A stretch of 64,000 nucleotides of DNA from Candidatus Gastranaerophilales bacterium. Lineage in GTDB: Bacteria; Cyanobacteriota; Vampirovibrionia; Gastranaerophilales; Gastranaerophilaceae. Below are positions 7,455-15,973 of the stretch, in pieces (the first letter of the stretch is position 1; each line of letters opens with the position of its first letter). Under the pieces are notes generated by a model. It made no database searches. It was given only the letters and a program-made list of their open reading frames with translations, and was not told where the DNA came from. Both the position numbers and the translations under genes were made by a program. The stretch covers positions 104,816 to 168,815 of the forward strand of contig CALVEC010000002.1 of the NCBI GenBank assembly GCA_944326475.1. Reading direction: 5' to 3'.

Positions 7455-9302
7455 ATGATGAGATTTAGTGCCTCTATGATTGCAGCCGCTGTTTTATTTT
7501 CTGCATTGTGTTTTCCGGCTGCGGCTGATGTAAAATCAGATATAAAAACAGAGTCAAATACTGTTAAAAAAGAGGCTGCTCAAAACATTGCAAAGACAGA
7601 ATCAAAGCTTGATGCACAAACAACCTCACAAAAAAGCGAACAAAAATCGGAGCAGAAGGCTGCAGTAAAAACGGATACGCCAAAAAGTGAACAAAAACCG
7701 GAGCAGAAGGCTGCAGTAAAAACGGATACGCCAAAAAGTGAACAAAAACCGGAGCAAAAACAGGAGATTAAAGAAATTTCCTTTGTTGTGCCGGCTCCGG
7801 AACGTGAAAATTCAATACTTAGACACAAAAACGCAATAAAATATGCAAATGAAAAACTGGCAGCTGCAGCTAAAAACATCTCTGAAAAATACTGGTATCC
7901 TATATATCATGCTGCGCCTCCTGCTAATTGGATGAGCAATCCGAACGGGTTTGCATATTTTAATAAAGAGTATCATTTGTTTTACAGGCATAATCCATTT
8001 GCTCCGAATTTAGAAAAAATTTACTGGGGACATATGGCAAGCAAGGATTTGCTGCATTGGTCGCATAAACCTATTGCTCTTGCTCCTACGGACAATTATG
8101 ATGTAAATGGTGTTTTGTCAGGCAGTGCAATAGAGAAAGACGGTCTATTATATCTTTTATATTCCGGAAACTATAATACCGGCGGTCATAAGTCACAGAT
8201 GGTGAATCTGGCAATGAGTAAAGACGGTATAAATTATGTGAAATCCGCTAACAATCCCGTTGTTCTTAAACCTCCGGCAATCAGAGGATTAAAGATATCA
8301 GGAGAGCATTTTAGAGATCCTTTTGTTTGGAAACACGGTGATTGTTATTATGCGCTTGTCGGTACACAGAATATCCCTACAAAAGACGGATTAATTCTAA
8401 TATATAAATCTTCTGATTTAACAAACTGGAAATTTAACGGTATTACAGCAATTGGCAACAAAAGTGAAATTGGCTATATGTGGGAATCTCCTGCTTTGGT
8501 TCAGGTTGGCGGTGTTGATGTTCTTGCTATTTCCCCTCAGGGTATAAAACCTAACGGCAAGAGCTTTTTGAATAAAAATCAGTCCGGCTGGTTTGTCGGG
8601 ACTTTAGACTACAATACCGCAAAATTTAAACAAACAGGTGCTTTTGGTTTGTTTGACAGAGGATTTGATTTTTATGCCCCGCAGTTTATAAAAACCGGTG
8701 ACGGAAGGGTTGTAATGATAGGATGGCTTGGAATGTCTGACTCTCCTACTCCGGAAGCTGCTGAAGGCTGGGCGGGCATGATGAGTATTCCGCGGGAACT
8801 GAAAATTGTTAACAAAAAAGTTTATACATTACCGATTGAAGAAATGAAGAATTTAAGGGGACAAACAGTCTCTTTAAAAGACAAAGTCATTGAAAATGAA
8901 AAAAGTTTTATGCAGATAAACGGAGATGTGTATGAGCTTGAAATAGAGGCTGATATGGCAGAGGCTAAAGGTTTTACACTTGAATTGAGAGCTTCTGATA
9001 CACATAAAACAGTGATATCTTACAACAAAGAAAAATCTTTGCTTATTTTTAACAGGGACAAATCCGGAAAAAGTTTAACAGGTGAAAGAGAAACACCGTT
9101 AAAATTAAATAACAATATACTAAAACTGCGTATTTTTGTCGATAAATCATCAATAGAAGTTTTTGCAAATGACGGAGAAGTTGTAATGAGCAGTCGTATT
9201 TATCCTGACAAAAAATCAACCGGTATAAAATTTATTGCAGACGGAAAAGTAATGCTTAAAGTTTTGAATTTTTACAAAATAAAAACATTGTCTGAAAAAT
9301 AG
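7455..9302 (+). CDS. GH32-family secreted protein (fructan/sucrose hydrolase type) with altered nucleophile
   Basis: I choose ATG 7455 because AAGGAG (7442) precedes it and it opens a clean signal peptide (FSASMIAAAVLFSALCFPAAA). The product is 615 residues. Residues 30-105 form a Lys/Gln/Pro/Thr linker with a 17-residue repeat. The five-bladed propeller follows with GH32 motifs 'NWMSNPNG', 'FRDPFVW' and 'MWESPAL', then a C-terminal beta-sandwich ('SSIEVFANDGE') typical of levanases and invertases. The family motif WMNDPNG is here WMSNPNG: the nucleophile Asp is Asn (codon AAT, about 7937). The RDP Asp and the acid/base Glu are kept. The protein may be inactive, a binding protein, or specialised. 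No transporter or PTS gene adjoins it. Confidence 0.88.
   Translation: MMRFSASMIAAAVLFSALCFPAAADVKSDIKTESNTVKKEAAQNIAKTESKLDAQTTSQKSEQKSEQKAAVKTDTPKSEQKPEQKAAVKTDTPKSEQKPEQKQEIKEISFVVPAPERENSILRHKNAIKYANEKLAAAAKNISEKYWYPIYHAAPPANWMSNPNGFAYFNKEYHLFYRHNPFAPNLEKIYWGHMASKDLLHWSHKPIALAPTDNYDVNGVLSGSAIEKDGLLYLLYSGNYNTGGHKSQMVNLAMSKDGINYVKSANNPVVLKPPAIRGLKISGEHFRDPFVWKHGDCYYALVGTQNIPTKDGLILIYKSSDLTNWKFNGITAIGNKSEIGYMWESPALVQVGGVDVLAISPQGIKPNGKSFLNKNQSGWFVGTLDYNTAKFKQTGAFGLFDRGFDFYAPQFIKTGDGRVVMIGWLGMSDSPTPEAAEGWAGMMSIPRELKIVNKKVYTLPIEEMKNLRGQTVSLKDKVIENEKSFMQINGDVYELEIEADMAEAKGFTLELRASDTHKTVISYNKEKSLLIFNRDKSGKSLTGERETPLKLNNNILKLRIFVDKSSIEVFANDGEVVMSSRIYPDKKSTGIKFIADGKVMLKVLNFYKIKTLSEK
7634..7760 (+). 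repeat. 51-bp tandem repeat in the GH32 linker
   Basis: About 2.4 near-identical copies of a 51-base unit encode the Ser-Glu-Gln-Lys-Pro-Glu-Gln-Lys-Ala-Ala-Val-Lys-Thr-Asp-Thr-Pro-Lys linker. Units are in frame (17 residues), so copy-number change would lengthen or shorten the linker without breaking the protein. Confidence 0.8.
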
Positions 9303-9328
9303 TAAAAATTCAAAAACTAACAATATTC

Positions 9329-9865
9329 TTATGCAGCAGGGGCAAGAATAATAATTACATTTCTTCCTTCGAGTGCAGGTTTTTTCTCAACATTTATTGC
9401 TGTATCTTTTAAGTCTTCGAGGAATCTGTTTGCAAGATTAAACGCAAGTTCAGCGTGCTGCATTTCACGACCTCTCAGCATGATGACTATTTTTACTTTG
9501 TCGCCTGATGCAATGAATTTTTTGATATTTTTTATACGAACATTATAATCATGTACATCAATTTTGTATCTTATTTTTATTTCTTTGATTTCAATGGTGT
9601 GTTGTTTTTTCTTTGCTTCTTTTGCTTTTTTTTCAAGTTCGTATTTATACTTACCGTAGTTCATTATTTTTGCTACGGGTGGAGCTTGGTTTGGAGAAAC
9701 AATAACTAAATCTAAATTTTTTTCATCAGCCAATGCTTGTGCTTTTTCTGTTGATATAATGCCGTAATTTTCACCTTGACTGCCTATAAGTCTAACTTCC
9801 CGGCATCTTATATTATGGTTTACCAACGACTGTTCTTTTCCGTGACCTGAATAATCTCTGCTAAT
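9329..9865 (-). CDS. infC: Translation initiation factor IF-3
   Basis: IF-3 binds the 30S subunit and checks the start codon. The start is placed at ATT (9863-9865) behind AAAGGAG, giving 178 residues that begin 'ISRDYSGHGKEQSLVNHNIR'. The first ATG/GTG/TTG in frame (TTG 9826) would cut the N-terminal extension and has no ribosome-binding site. A rare ATT/ATC-type start is the known hallmark of infC, because IF-3 discriminates against such codons and so represses its own synthesis. The motifs 'REVRLIG', 'VAKIMNYGKYKYE', 'IKEIKIR' and 'KVKIVIMLRGREM' are present. rpmI and rplT, often downstream, are not here; the next gene converges. Confidence 0.95.
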   Translation of the reverse strand: MSRDYSGHGKEQSLVNHNIRCREVRLIGSQGENYGIISTEKAQALADEKNLDLVIVSPNQAPPVAKIMNYGKYKYELEKKAKEAKKKQHTIEIKEIKIRYKIDVHDYNVRIKNIKKFIASGDKVKIVIMLRGREMQHAELAFNLANRFLEDLKDTAINVEKKPALEGRNVIIILAPAA

Positions 9866-9952
9866 GGCTGTTCTCCTTTTTTCGCTATTTTATTACTTGT
9901 TTACTATTAATTTATTTTAGTGTGAGTGGAATCTATTGTCAACACTGCTTTT

Positions 9953-10450
9953 CTAAATTCTTATATTGTTTAATTCTGTATATGCGTTGATAATCCTGTT
10001 TCTCGTCTGAACTGCCATTTGCATGGTGAGGTTGGCTTTTTGTGTTGCAATCATAACGTCATGCACGCTAATATCACCGCCTGCGGCAAAAGTTTCAGCC
10101 GCTTCGTGTGCTTCAATTTGAGACTGATTTAATGAATTTAGTGTATCTCCAAATGCATTTGAAAATTCATGGGCAGTTTTTTCGACCGGAGACATTTTTG
10201 AGACATCTTTTTCTTCCGGTGTGTGTTGTACTTCAATACCCATATTTTCAAGCCCGACATTCATTTGTATTCCGCTGTTTAAGGCTGGTGAGTTGTTTAA
10301 AGCGTCTTGTGTTTTTTGAGATAAGATATTTTCAAAAGGCTGTGCGTTTAAACTTTCAAGCGCCTGATTTGTTTTTTGCAGTTGTAAATTAAAAACCTTG
10401 TTGTAATTGCCTATAGAATTAATTTGTCCCATCGGACCCATTGCACTCAT
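9953..10450 (-). CDS. fliE: Flagellar hook-basal body protein FliE
   Basis: FliE joins the MS ring to the rod and helps open the flagellar export gate. The C-terminal 70 residues carry the family signature ('FSNAFGDTLNSLNQSQIEAHEAAETFAAG', then 'DISVHDVMIATQKANLTMQMAVQTRNRIINAY'). The N-terminal 90 residues are long and Gln/Asn-rich, so at 165 residues the protein exceeds the usual 100-110. It is the last gene of the leftward operon, 10 bases after flgC. Confidence 0.93.
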   Translation of the reverse strand: MSAMGPMGQINSIGNYNKVFNLQLQKTNQALESLNAQPFENILSQKTQDALNNSPALNSGIQMNVGLENMGIEVQHTPEEKDVSKMSPVEKTAHEFSNAFGDTLNSLNQSQIEAHEAAETFAAGGDISVHDVMIATQKANLTMQMAVQTRNRIINAYTELNNIRI

Positions 10451-10460
10451 TTTATTCTCC

Positions 10461-10967
10461 CTATATTCTCATTGCTGCAGAAATCATTCCTTTTGTTGTT
10501 TCTGCCGTGGCTGAATTGGCTTCATAAGCACGTGATGCTGTAACCATATTCACCATTTCTTCGACGATATTTATATTAGGTAATGTTACAAAACCATCCT
10601 CATCTGCTTCAGGGTTTGAAGGGTCATAAATAGTTTTGTACGGGTCAGGCGAATTTGTTATTTCCGCAACTTCAACACCTTGTGCGAGTTCTCTTTCATC
10701 GTATGAGATACCGCCTCTTAGTGCTACTACACCGTTAGCCTGACTAAAGTATGCTTCGTGTTGTCCGTCCGGAAATGCAGGTGCTGTACTTCCGAGTCTG
10801 TCCTGATAAATTGCTTTAAAAGTAACATCTTTTCGTACATAAACCCCGGGTGAACCGTCAGGATTTCTTGTGGTGTTTATGTTTGCAATATTGCTTGCAA
10901 TAGTGTTCATTTTTACTTTTTGGGCATGCATACCTGATGCACTGATATCAAAAGAACTAAAACTCAT
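10461..10967 (-). CDS. flgC: Flagellar basal-body rod protein FlgC
   Basis: Proximal rod subunit, 168 residues, secreted through the flagellar export apparatus. The N-terminus 'FDISASGMHAQKVKMNTIASNIANINTT' is the flagellar rod/hook signature with the ANxxN core. The C-terminus ('NIVEEMVNMVTASRAYEANSATAETTKGMI') is the matching coiled-coil half. It lies 3 bases after flgB and is translated in the same operon. Confidence 0.95.
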   Translation of the reverse strand: MSFSSFDISASGMHAQKVKMNTIASNIANINTTRNPDGSPGVYVRKDVTFKAIYQDRLGSTAPAFPDGQHEAYFSQANGVVALRGGISYDERELAQGVEVAEITNSPDPYKTIYDPSNPEADEDGFVTLPNINIVEEMVNMVTASRAYEANSATAETTKGMISAAMRI

Positions 10968-10970
10968 TTA

Positions 10971-11462
10971 TTATGCCCCTCCTGTTCCTATTGCTGTTTG
11001 CAATTCACCGAGTAAACGGCTTTCAACCGTAGCAAGTACGGAGTATTGAGAACCGGCTTTTGCCATATCCATCATTTCTTCTTCTATATTTACATTGTTA
11101 CCGTTCCCGTAATCAATGTGGCTGTAGTCTCTTAAAACTTCCGGTTTGTAGGTTGCATCAAAATCAGTCTGACCTAAATAAATCATTTGTTCTTGCGGAA
11201 GTTTTTTTGCCGCATCTGCAGTAATCGGGTTACGATAAGTGTCTGTGTTTTTATAAGCAAGGCTGTTTTGCATTCGCAAGTCTCTGCGTATGTTGTCTTT
11301 TTCAATAATCTCTTTTAATTGGTCTTCAAAAACAACATCTTTTCTTTGATAATCAGGGGTAACAGCGTTTGCCGTATTTGAAGAAATAGCTTTTTGACGT
11401 TCCAAAAGACCGTCCATTGCAAGTTTTGATACTTCTATTGCTCTTACATTAAATAAATCCAT
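10971..11462 (-). CDS. flgB: Flagellar basal-body rod protein FlgB
   Basis: Proximal rod subunit, 163 residues. 'GLLERQKAISSNTANAVTPDYQRKDVVFEDQL' near the N-terminus is the rod-protein signature, and 'NVNIEEEMMDMAKAGSQYSVLATVESRLLGELQTAI' is the C-terminal helix. It follows the histidine kinase by 9 bases, which ties regulation and rod synthesis into one transcript. Confidence 0.94.
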   Translation of the reverse strand: MDLFNVRAIEVSKLAMDGLLERQKAISSNTANAVTPDYQRKDVVFEDQLKEIIEKDNIRRDLRMQNSLAYKNTDTYRNPITADAAKKLPQEQMIYLGQTDFDATYKPEVLRDYSHIDYGNGNNVNIEEEMMDMAKAGSQYSVLATVESRLLGELQTAIGTGGA

Positions 11463-11471
11463 TTTGTCCTC

Positions 11472-12734
11472 CTATGCCTTAGGTATAAGGACATCGAAAG
11501 TTGTTCCGTGTTTGTCAGAGGTACGTAAAATCAAATCGCCGTACAACTCTTTCATGTTTTCTTTTGAAATATACAACCCGAGCCCGTTGCCGAGAGTTTT
11601 TGTTGTATAACCTTCTTTGAAAATGTTTTGAAATTCTTTTGGCTCAATACCGCAGCCCGTGTCAGTAACGCTGATTTTAAGCATATTGTCATCGGTTGTC
11701 TGCATTTTTATATTTATACTGCCGTCTTTCTCTATAGCGTCAATTGAGTTATAAATTAGATTGATTAAAACATTTATCAGTTTGTTTTCATCAGCCATAA
11801 TTTTACAATCGCTGCATTTTTCTAAATTTATAACTATATTCTTTTCTTCAGCAGCAGGTGTTACCATGCTGACAATAGTTGATATAAATTCTCCGGCGTC
11901 AAGTTCTTCTATATTGGGCGGCTGAATAGTTCTAAGTTCTGAAAGCAATTGAGAAACAGCTCCGCTTGATTTTAAAATACAGTTGACCGCGTGTGAGATA
12001 GATTCTTTTGTTTCTTCCGGCAGATTTTCTACTCTTTTATTCGCAATTTTTGAGTACAATTCTATTATCGAAACATGGTTCCTTACATCATGTGCAATAC
12101 TTTTTGATTTTCGTGAGATATACCGATATTTTTCGTCAGCACTGGTGTTTGCTTCGAGTATAGAGTTTTCAGCATTTGATACTATATTTTCTTCAAGAAT
12201 AGAGTTTGCAAAATTAATAAACTTATTCACTGCATTGTTTAGTGTTTCATTGCTTCTTCTTTCCGGGGTAAATTCTTTTGTGTAGCGCATAAGATCTATT
12301 TTTGAATTTCCGGATATAATATTTACAACGCTGTTAACCGTTCTTGAGTTCAGCATATAGCAAAGAACAGAGGAATCTCCTGATTCTTCTGTTGAATAGT
12401 CCCAAATCAGGACTACAGAGTATCTGGGTGATAGTATTACTAAAAATTCTGTCTCATCCCATATATTTTCACGTTCAAGATTTTCATATTCCAATTTGTC
12501 AGAAAATGAATAAATATCAGTGTGTATAAAACCAAGACGCTGCAATACCCCGTTAAGACCGGTTGTATCTTTTAACCTCATCAAAACTAGAGATTTGTGA
12601 TACTGCGCTTCTATCAGTGCTTCGAGTGCAAAACGGAACAAACCGTTTATTACTTCTTTTTTCACCGGTTTTGTTTGTGAAAGGTATATAAAATCTTTCA
12701 ATAAATTCTTTTTAGGGTACAATTCGTTATTCAT
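11472..12734 (-). CDS. Sensor histidine kinase, cytoplasmic, linked to flagellar genes
   Basis: A 420-residue kinase. No transmembrane segment is evident; residues 1-190 form an unassigned input region. The dimerisation helix has 'SKSIAHDVRNHVSIIELYS' (phospho-acceptor His about residue 217). The ATPase domain shows the N box 'NVLINLIYNSIDAI', G1 'DTGCGIEPKEF', the F box 'IFKEGYTTK' and G2 'GNGLGLYIS'. It follows the response regulator by 34 bases and precedes flgB by 9, so it probably controls flagellar assembly from a soluble signal. The partner should be the regulator at 12769. The signal is unknown. Confidence 0.92.
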   Translation of the reverse strand: MNNELYPKKNLLKDFIYLSQTKPVKKEVINGLFRFALEALIEAQYHKSLVLMRLKDTTGLNGVLQRLGFIHTDIYSFSDKLEYENLERENIWDETEFLVILSPRYSVVLIWDYSTEESGDSSVLCYMLNSRTVNSVVNIISGNSKIDLMRYTKEFTPERRSNETLNNAVNKFINFANSILEENIVSNAENSILEANTSADEKYRYISRKSKSIAHDVRNHVSIIELYSKIANKRVENLPEETKESISHAVNCILKSSGAVSQLLSELRTIQPPNIEELDAGEFISTIVSMVTPAAEEKNIVINLEKCSDCKIMADENKLINVLINLIYNSIDAIEKDGSINIKMQTTDDNMLKISVTDTGCGIEPKEFQNIFKEGYTTKTLGNGLGLYISKENMKELYGDLILRTSDKHGTTFDVLIPKA

Positions 12735-12768
12735 ATTCGTTCCAAATCTTTAGTGCTGATTCTCTAAA

Positions 12769-13479
12769 CTAGATAGCTATTTTTACTTTTCTCCTGTTTA
12801 AAAATCCGTTATTCAATGCGTATAAAACAGCTTGTGTTCTGTCATTTACCTGGAGTTTCTGGAAGATGTTGTTTACGTGGGTTTTTACTGTTGTTTCGCT
12901 GATAAAGAGTTTTTGCGCAACTCCTTTGTACGTAACACCCTGCGTAAGCAAATCCAATACTTCTTCTTCTCTTTGTGTTAAATAGTTAAGCAGATTTTCT
13001 TCATCTGATATACTCTGCAATTCTTCTTTGAAGGATTTTTGGAAGTATTCAAAGAATCTGGACGATAATGTGTTCGGAAGATAAATTTTTCCGGCGGCAA
13101 CTTCGTCTATTGCGTATATAAGTTGAGCAGAGGCCATTGTTTTTAAAATATAACCTTTGGCTCCTATTTTCATTGCTCTGAAAATAAGATCGGGGTCATC
13201 ATAGCCTGTCAATGCGATAGTTCGCACTCCCAAATCTAACTTTTCAATTTCTGCTATCGCACTTAAACCGTCTTTTTCAGGCATGTTAATATCCATTAAA
13301 ACGATATCAGGACGATATTTTTTAATAAGACTGATTGCAACGCTTGCGCTTGTTGCAGTAGCTACTACGTCAAAATCGCTTTCAATTTCAATTAACTCTC
13401 TGACCCCGTTAAGATGTTCATAATTGTCATCGACGATAATGATTCTTGCCTTTTTCTTAAATTCTAGACCTCTTCTCAT
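12769..13479 (-). CDS. NarL/FixJ-type response regulator
   Basis: A 236-residue protein with an N-terminal receiver domain ('IIIVDDN', phospho-Asp in 'IVLMDINMPEKDG', 'ALTGYDD', Lys in 'GYILKTM') and a C-terminal LuxR-type helix-turn-helix ('LTQREEEVLDLLTQGVTYKGVAQKLFISETTVKTHVNNIFQKL'). GGGGGGAG precedes the ATG by about 5 bases. It heads the regulator-kinase-flgB-flgC-fliE operon. A site sharing the ACCACCTGGT core with the hydrogenase upstream region lies about 150 bases upstream. Confidence 0.94.
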   Translation of the reverse strand: MRRGLEFKKKARIIIVDDNYEHLNGVRELIEIESDFDVVATATSASVAISLIKKYRPDIVLMDINMPEKDGLSAIAEIEKLDLGVRTIALTGYDDPDLIFRAMKIGAKGYILKTMASAQLIYAIDEVAAGKIYLPNTLSSRFFEYFQKSFKEELQSISDEENLLNYLTQREEEVLDLLTQGVTYKGVAQKLFISETTVKTHVNNIFQKLQVNDRTQAVLYALNNGFLNRRKVKIAI

Positions 13480-13623
13480 GTACTCCCCCCAAGATATTTT
13501 TTTGTAAAATTAGATTCATGCAAATATATTATTCACATGCTCTATATTACCCCCAAATAATGTAGAAACTCATCGACTAAAAGATTGAAATAATTTTGCT
13601 AAGGACTTCATAATCTGATGTAG

Positions 13624-13633
13624 ACCAGGTGGT
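13624..13633 (-). promoter_or_regulatory. Candidate operator core shared with the hydrogenase upstream region
   Basis: On the minus strand the sequence reads ATTAACCACCTGGTCTA. The core ACCACCTGGT is the same as in the 24-bp palindrome at 60034-60057, and both lie about 140-155 bases upstream of a leftward operon. The flanks here are not symmetric, so this is the weaker of the two sites. Confidence 0.35.
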
Positions 13634-13780
13634 TAATGTGGGGCAAGTTTTTTGATTTTCCAGTAAATGACAAAATACTGTATAAGTACTATAACTACAG
13701 ATTATATTCCATTTTTTGGTTTAATTACTTTATAGGAAATTTTTATTTGCAATACATCGGGGTTTGGGATATTGTTTACA

Positions 13781-14122
13781 GAGGAGCAGCCGTACAATCG
13801 CGCAATTTATTTGTGAGGAAAGTCCGGGCACCCAAGGGCAGATTGCCGGATAACGTCCGGTGCGGGCGACCGTGAGGATAGTGCCACAGAAATGCAGACT
13901 GCCGATGGCTTTTCTAAGCACAGGCGATGGTGCAACGGCGGGGTAAGAGCCCACCGGCAATATCGAGAGGTATTGGCCAGGTAAACCCCAATCGGGTGCA
14001 AGATTGACAGGAAGGCTAAGACTGCCCGTCATCTTCCGACAAATCGCTTGAGTTTGCAGGCAACTGCAAATCGAGACAGATGATTGTATAGAAACAGAAC
14101 CCGGCTTATGAACTGCTCCTTT
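13781..14122 (+). ncRNA. rnpB: RNase P RNA, bacterial class A
   Basis: The catalytic RNA that trims tRNA 5' ends. The conserved core is present in order: GAGGAAAGTCCGGGC near the 5' end, ATAGTGCCACAGAAA, GGGTAAGAGCCCACC, GGCCAGGTAAACCCC, and the closing AGACAGATGATTG followed by AGAACCCGGCTTATG. GGAGCAG at 13783 pairs with CTGCTCC at 14113 as the terminal P1 helix, which sets the ends. The length of about 342 is normal. ORFs predicted across this stretch on either strand are artefacts. Confidence 0.95.
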
Positions 14123-14186
14123 ATTTATATTTTAGAATCAGACACATAATTATAAGACAATGTTAATCCGGCATATCTTTAAAATT

Positions 14187-14666
14187 TTATTCTTTAATTG
14201 CGCCGACAACATTGTAAACAAAGGCACCGGCAACACCGAGGACTATTCCCGGAATAACATATAAAGAAGTAGAACGATTTGCTTTTATTGCCGCATCAAG
14301 AACAGTAGAAGAAACTACTTTTGCTGCTTTTACGCGTTCTGCAATTTGTCCTGCATAGTGGGCAATAGCTGTTTTTACTTCCGGCGCTGCATTTTTTATT
14401 TCATTTTTTATATTTCTTAAATTATCAGCAGCGGGGTGTTTTTCTTTTCTTGCAATTGCTGCAATATTTTCTAAACATTCCTGTTTTACAACTTTAATAT
14501 TTCTATCCACAAGCGTAGCCGATTTGTTCGGATAAAAAGCATCCACTTCGTCCATTTCTATGGGCAAATTGTGTTTTAATGTATAACCGACTAACCCGCA
14601 GAAAGCTCCCGTCAACGGTAAGCTTGCTCTTTTGGGTTCGGTATTTTTAATTACGCAAACTTGCAT
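14187..14666 (-). CDS. Hypothetical protein with C-terminal membrane segment
   Basis: A 159-residue protein with no recognised family. A short hydrophobic stretch near residues 17-30 ('LTGAFCGLVGY') and a strong C-terminal membrane segment near residues 135-156 ('YVIPGIVLGVAGAFVYNVV') flank a charged helical middle. The pattern is shared with the hypothetical proteins at 1 and 48371. It ends about 65 bases from rnpB, convergent with it. Confidence 0.6.
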   Translation of the reverse strand: MQVCVIKNTEPKRASLPLTGAFCGLVGYTLKHNLPIEMDEVDAFYPNKSATLVDRNIKVVKQECLENIAAIARKEKHPAADNLRNIKNEIKNAAPEVKTAIAHYAGQIAERVKAAKVVSSTVLDAAIKANRSTSLYVIPGIVLGVAGAFVYNVVGAIKE

Positions 14667-14935
14667 AGCTAAAAATTCCTTTAACTAATACCCTTGTGAA
14701 TATTTTGTTTTTAATTCTTTTTGATTAAGTTGGTTTTCTCTACCACAATTTAAAAACGCAGATAAAAAACTTCTGAATTTCTAAATTTTTAACATTTTAT
14801 CATTATAAATGCATGTTGTCAATGCTTTCATGTATATTTTCATAAAAATAATATTAATTAATTGTAATGTGTTTTATTTTGACTTGACAAATTGTTAGTC
14901 GTGACTTACATTTTTGTAATAAATAATGAGGTATT

Positions 14936-15397
14936 ATGAATATATCAGCTATAAGGAATACTATTTTTTGTAATAGAAGATTTTTTCAAACAAAACAAGA
15001 GGTATCTTTTCAGTCTAATCCTACTCCTACACCATCTCAGTATAATGACCTGAGAGTATTTTATCATCATATATACGAATACAAAAAAGGATTACGAAGC
15101 CTTGTTCTTACTACAGAAAAAGCTGACAATCGATGGATAATAGAGAATAAACTGCAAAGAGAAAAAATCCCTTATGTCATAAATAATGTTAATGGCAAAA
15201 ATATAAATGTTTTTTTTGGGAATAAAGACTGCATAAGAGTTGTCTCAACTTTTGACAGCAGACTTGATAAATTAACTCCGGAGCAAGATTTCATGCTGGG
15301 GATAATGCTGGGGTATGACAAAATTCTTCAATGTCGAAGGTATTTTGTAATGAGGGATAAATACCAAAAACGAGTTTCCGGAAATGGCAATAAGTAA
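14936..15397 (+). CDS. DUF2023-like protein
   Basis: A 153-residue protein. From about residue 35 it has 'LRVFYHHIYEYKKGLRSLVLTT', then 'VFFGNKDCIRVVSTF' and 'LTPEQDFMLGIMLGYDKILQCRRYF', which match my recollection of the small DUF2023 family (Helicobacter HP1588-like). The first 30 residues are extra and contain the lineage-like 'VSFQSNP'. The DUF2023 fold is known structurally, but no activity has been assigned to my knowledge. It stands alone with about 270 bases of upstream spacer. Confidence 0.7.
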   Translation: MNISAIRNTIFCNRRFFQTKQEVSFQSNPTPTPSQYNDLRVFYHHIYEYKKGLRSLVLTTEKADNRWIIENKLQREKIPYVINNVNGKNINVFFGNKDCIRVVSTFDSRLDKLTPEQDFMLGIMLGYDKILQCRRYFVMRDKYQKRVSGNGNK

Positions 15398-15491
15398 AAT
15401 TTAAAGAAATGAACTTTGAATTTAAAAATACGTTATAATAGTGTAAACATTAAAAATGGAAACTATATGTAACAGTGGAAAGGTAGTTTGT

Positions 15492-15857
15492 ATGAAGAAA
15501 AAGTTTTTATCATTGTTGATTGCCGGATGCTTAATTGCGGGAATTGGGCTGAATGCACAGTGTTTAGCCGCACAAAAAGGTCATCATTCATCTAAAACTC
15601 AGCATCATCGTGTTGTCAAAAAATCATCGCATAAGCCTGCAGCAAAAAGAGCTTCAAATCACACTAAGAGTCGTTACGATTTAAAACAGGCGGGTCGAAA
15701 CAGCGATGTTAAGAATCGTAAAGCTGACACAAGATTCAGTGTAAAAAGAAATAATAATAAATATTCCCAAAAACCTTCTCCCAAGAGTAAAAAGAACTTT
15801 AAGAATGTGAATAACAAAAAAGGTAATGGTCTAAAAAAAGGTCATTATAAAAAATAA
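15492..15857 (+). CDS. Small secreted, strongly basic protein
   Basis: I use ATG 15492 because it opens a signal peptide (KKKFLSLLIAGCLIAGIGLNAQCLA) with GGAAAGG about 10 bases upstream. The mature part (about 95 residues) is almost entirely Lys, His, Asn, Ser and Arg, low-complexity and highly basic. Such a protein could bind nucleic acid, lipopolysaccharide-like surface polymer or peptidoglycan, but no family is recognised. Confidence 0.6.
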   Translation: MKKKFLSLLIAGCLIAGIGLNAQCLAAQKGHHSSKTQHHRVVKKSSHKPAAKRASNHTKSRYDLKQAGRNSDVKNRKADTRFSVKRNNNKYSQKPSPKSKKNFKNVNNKKGNGLKKGHYKK

Positions 15858-15923
15858 CGTGACAAAAATTATAAAATAATGTAAAATAGAATTGTAAAAA
15901 GTATTGGAGACGCTTATTTATAA

Positions 15924-15965
15924 GATGGCTTACGGTTTGATAATTTATTATCACTGTAAGCCATC
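15924..15965. repeat. 42-bp near-palindrome beside the O-acetylation cassette
   Basis: GATGGCTTAC at the left pairs with GTAAGCCATC at the right, and TGATAAT pairs with ATTATCA around a TT centre, giving an almost continuous hairpin of about 19 bp per arm. No T-run follows, so it is a poor terminator. It ends 8 bases before the 32-bp repeat that bounds the cassette. Confidence 0.7.
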
Positions 15966-15973
15966 ACTAGTAT

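Noticed and set aside
13636..14032. ORFs across the RNase P RNA on both strands
   Set aside because: They coincide with the conserved rnpB core and have no homology or ribosome-binding sites.
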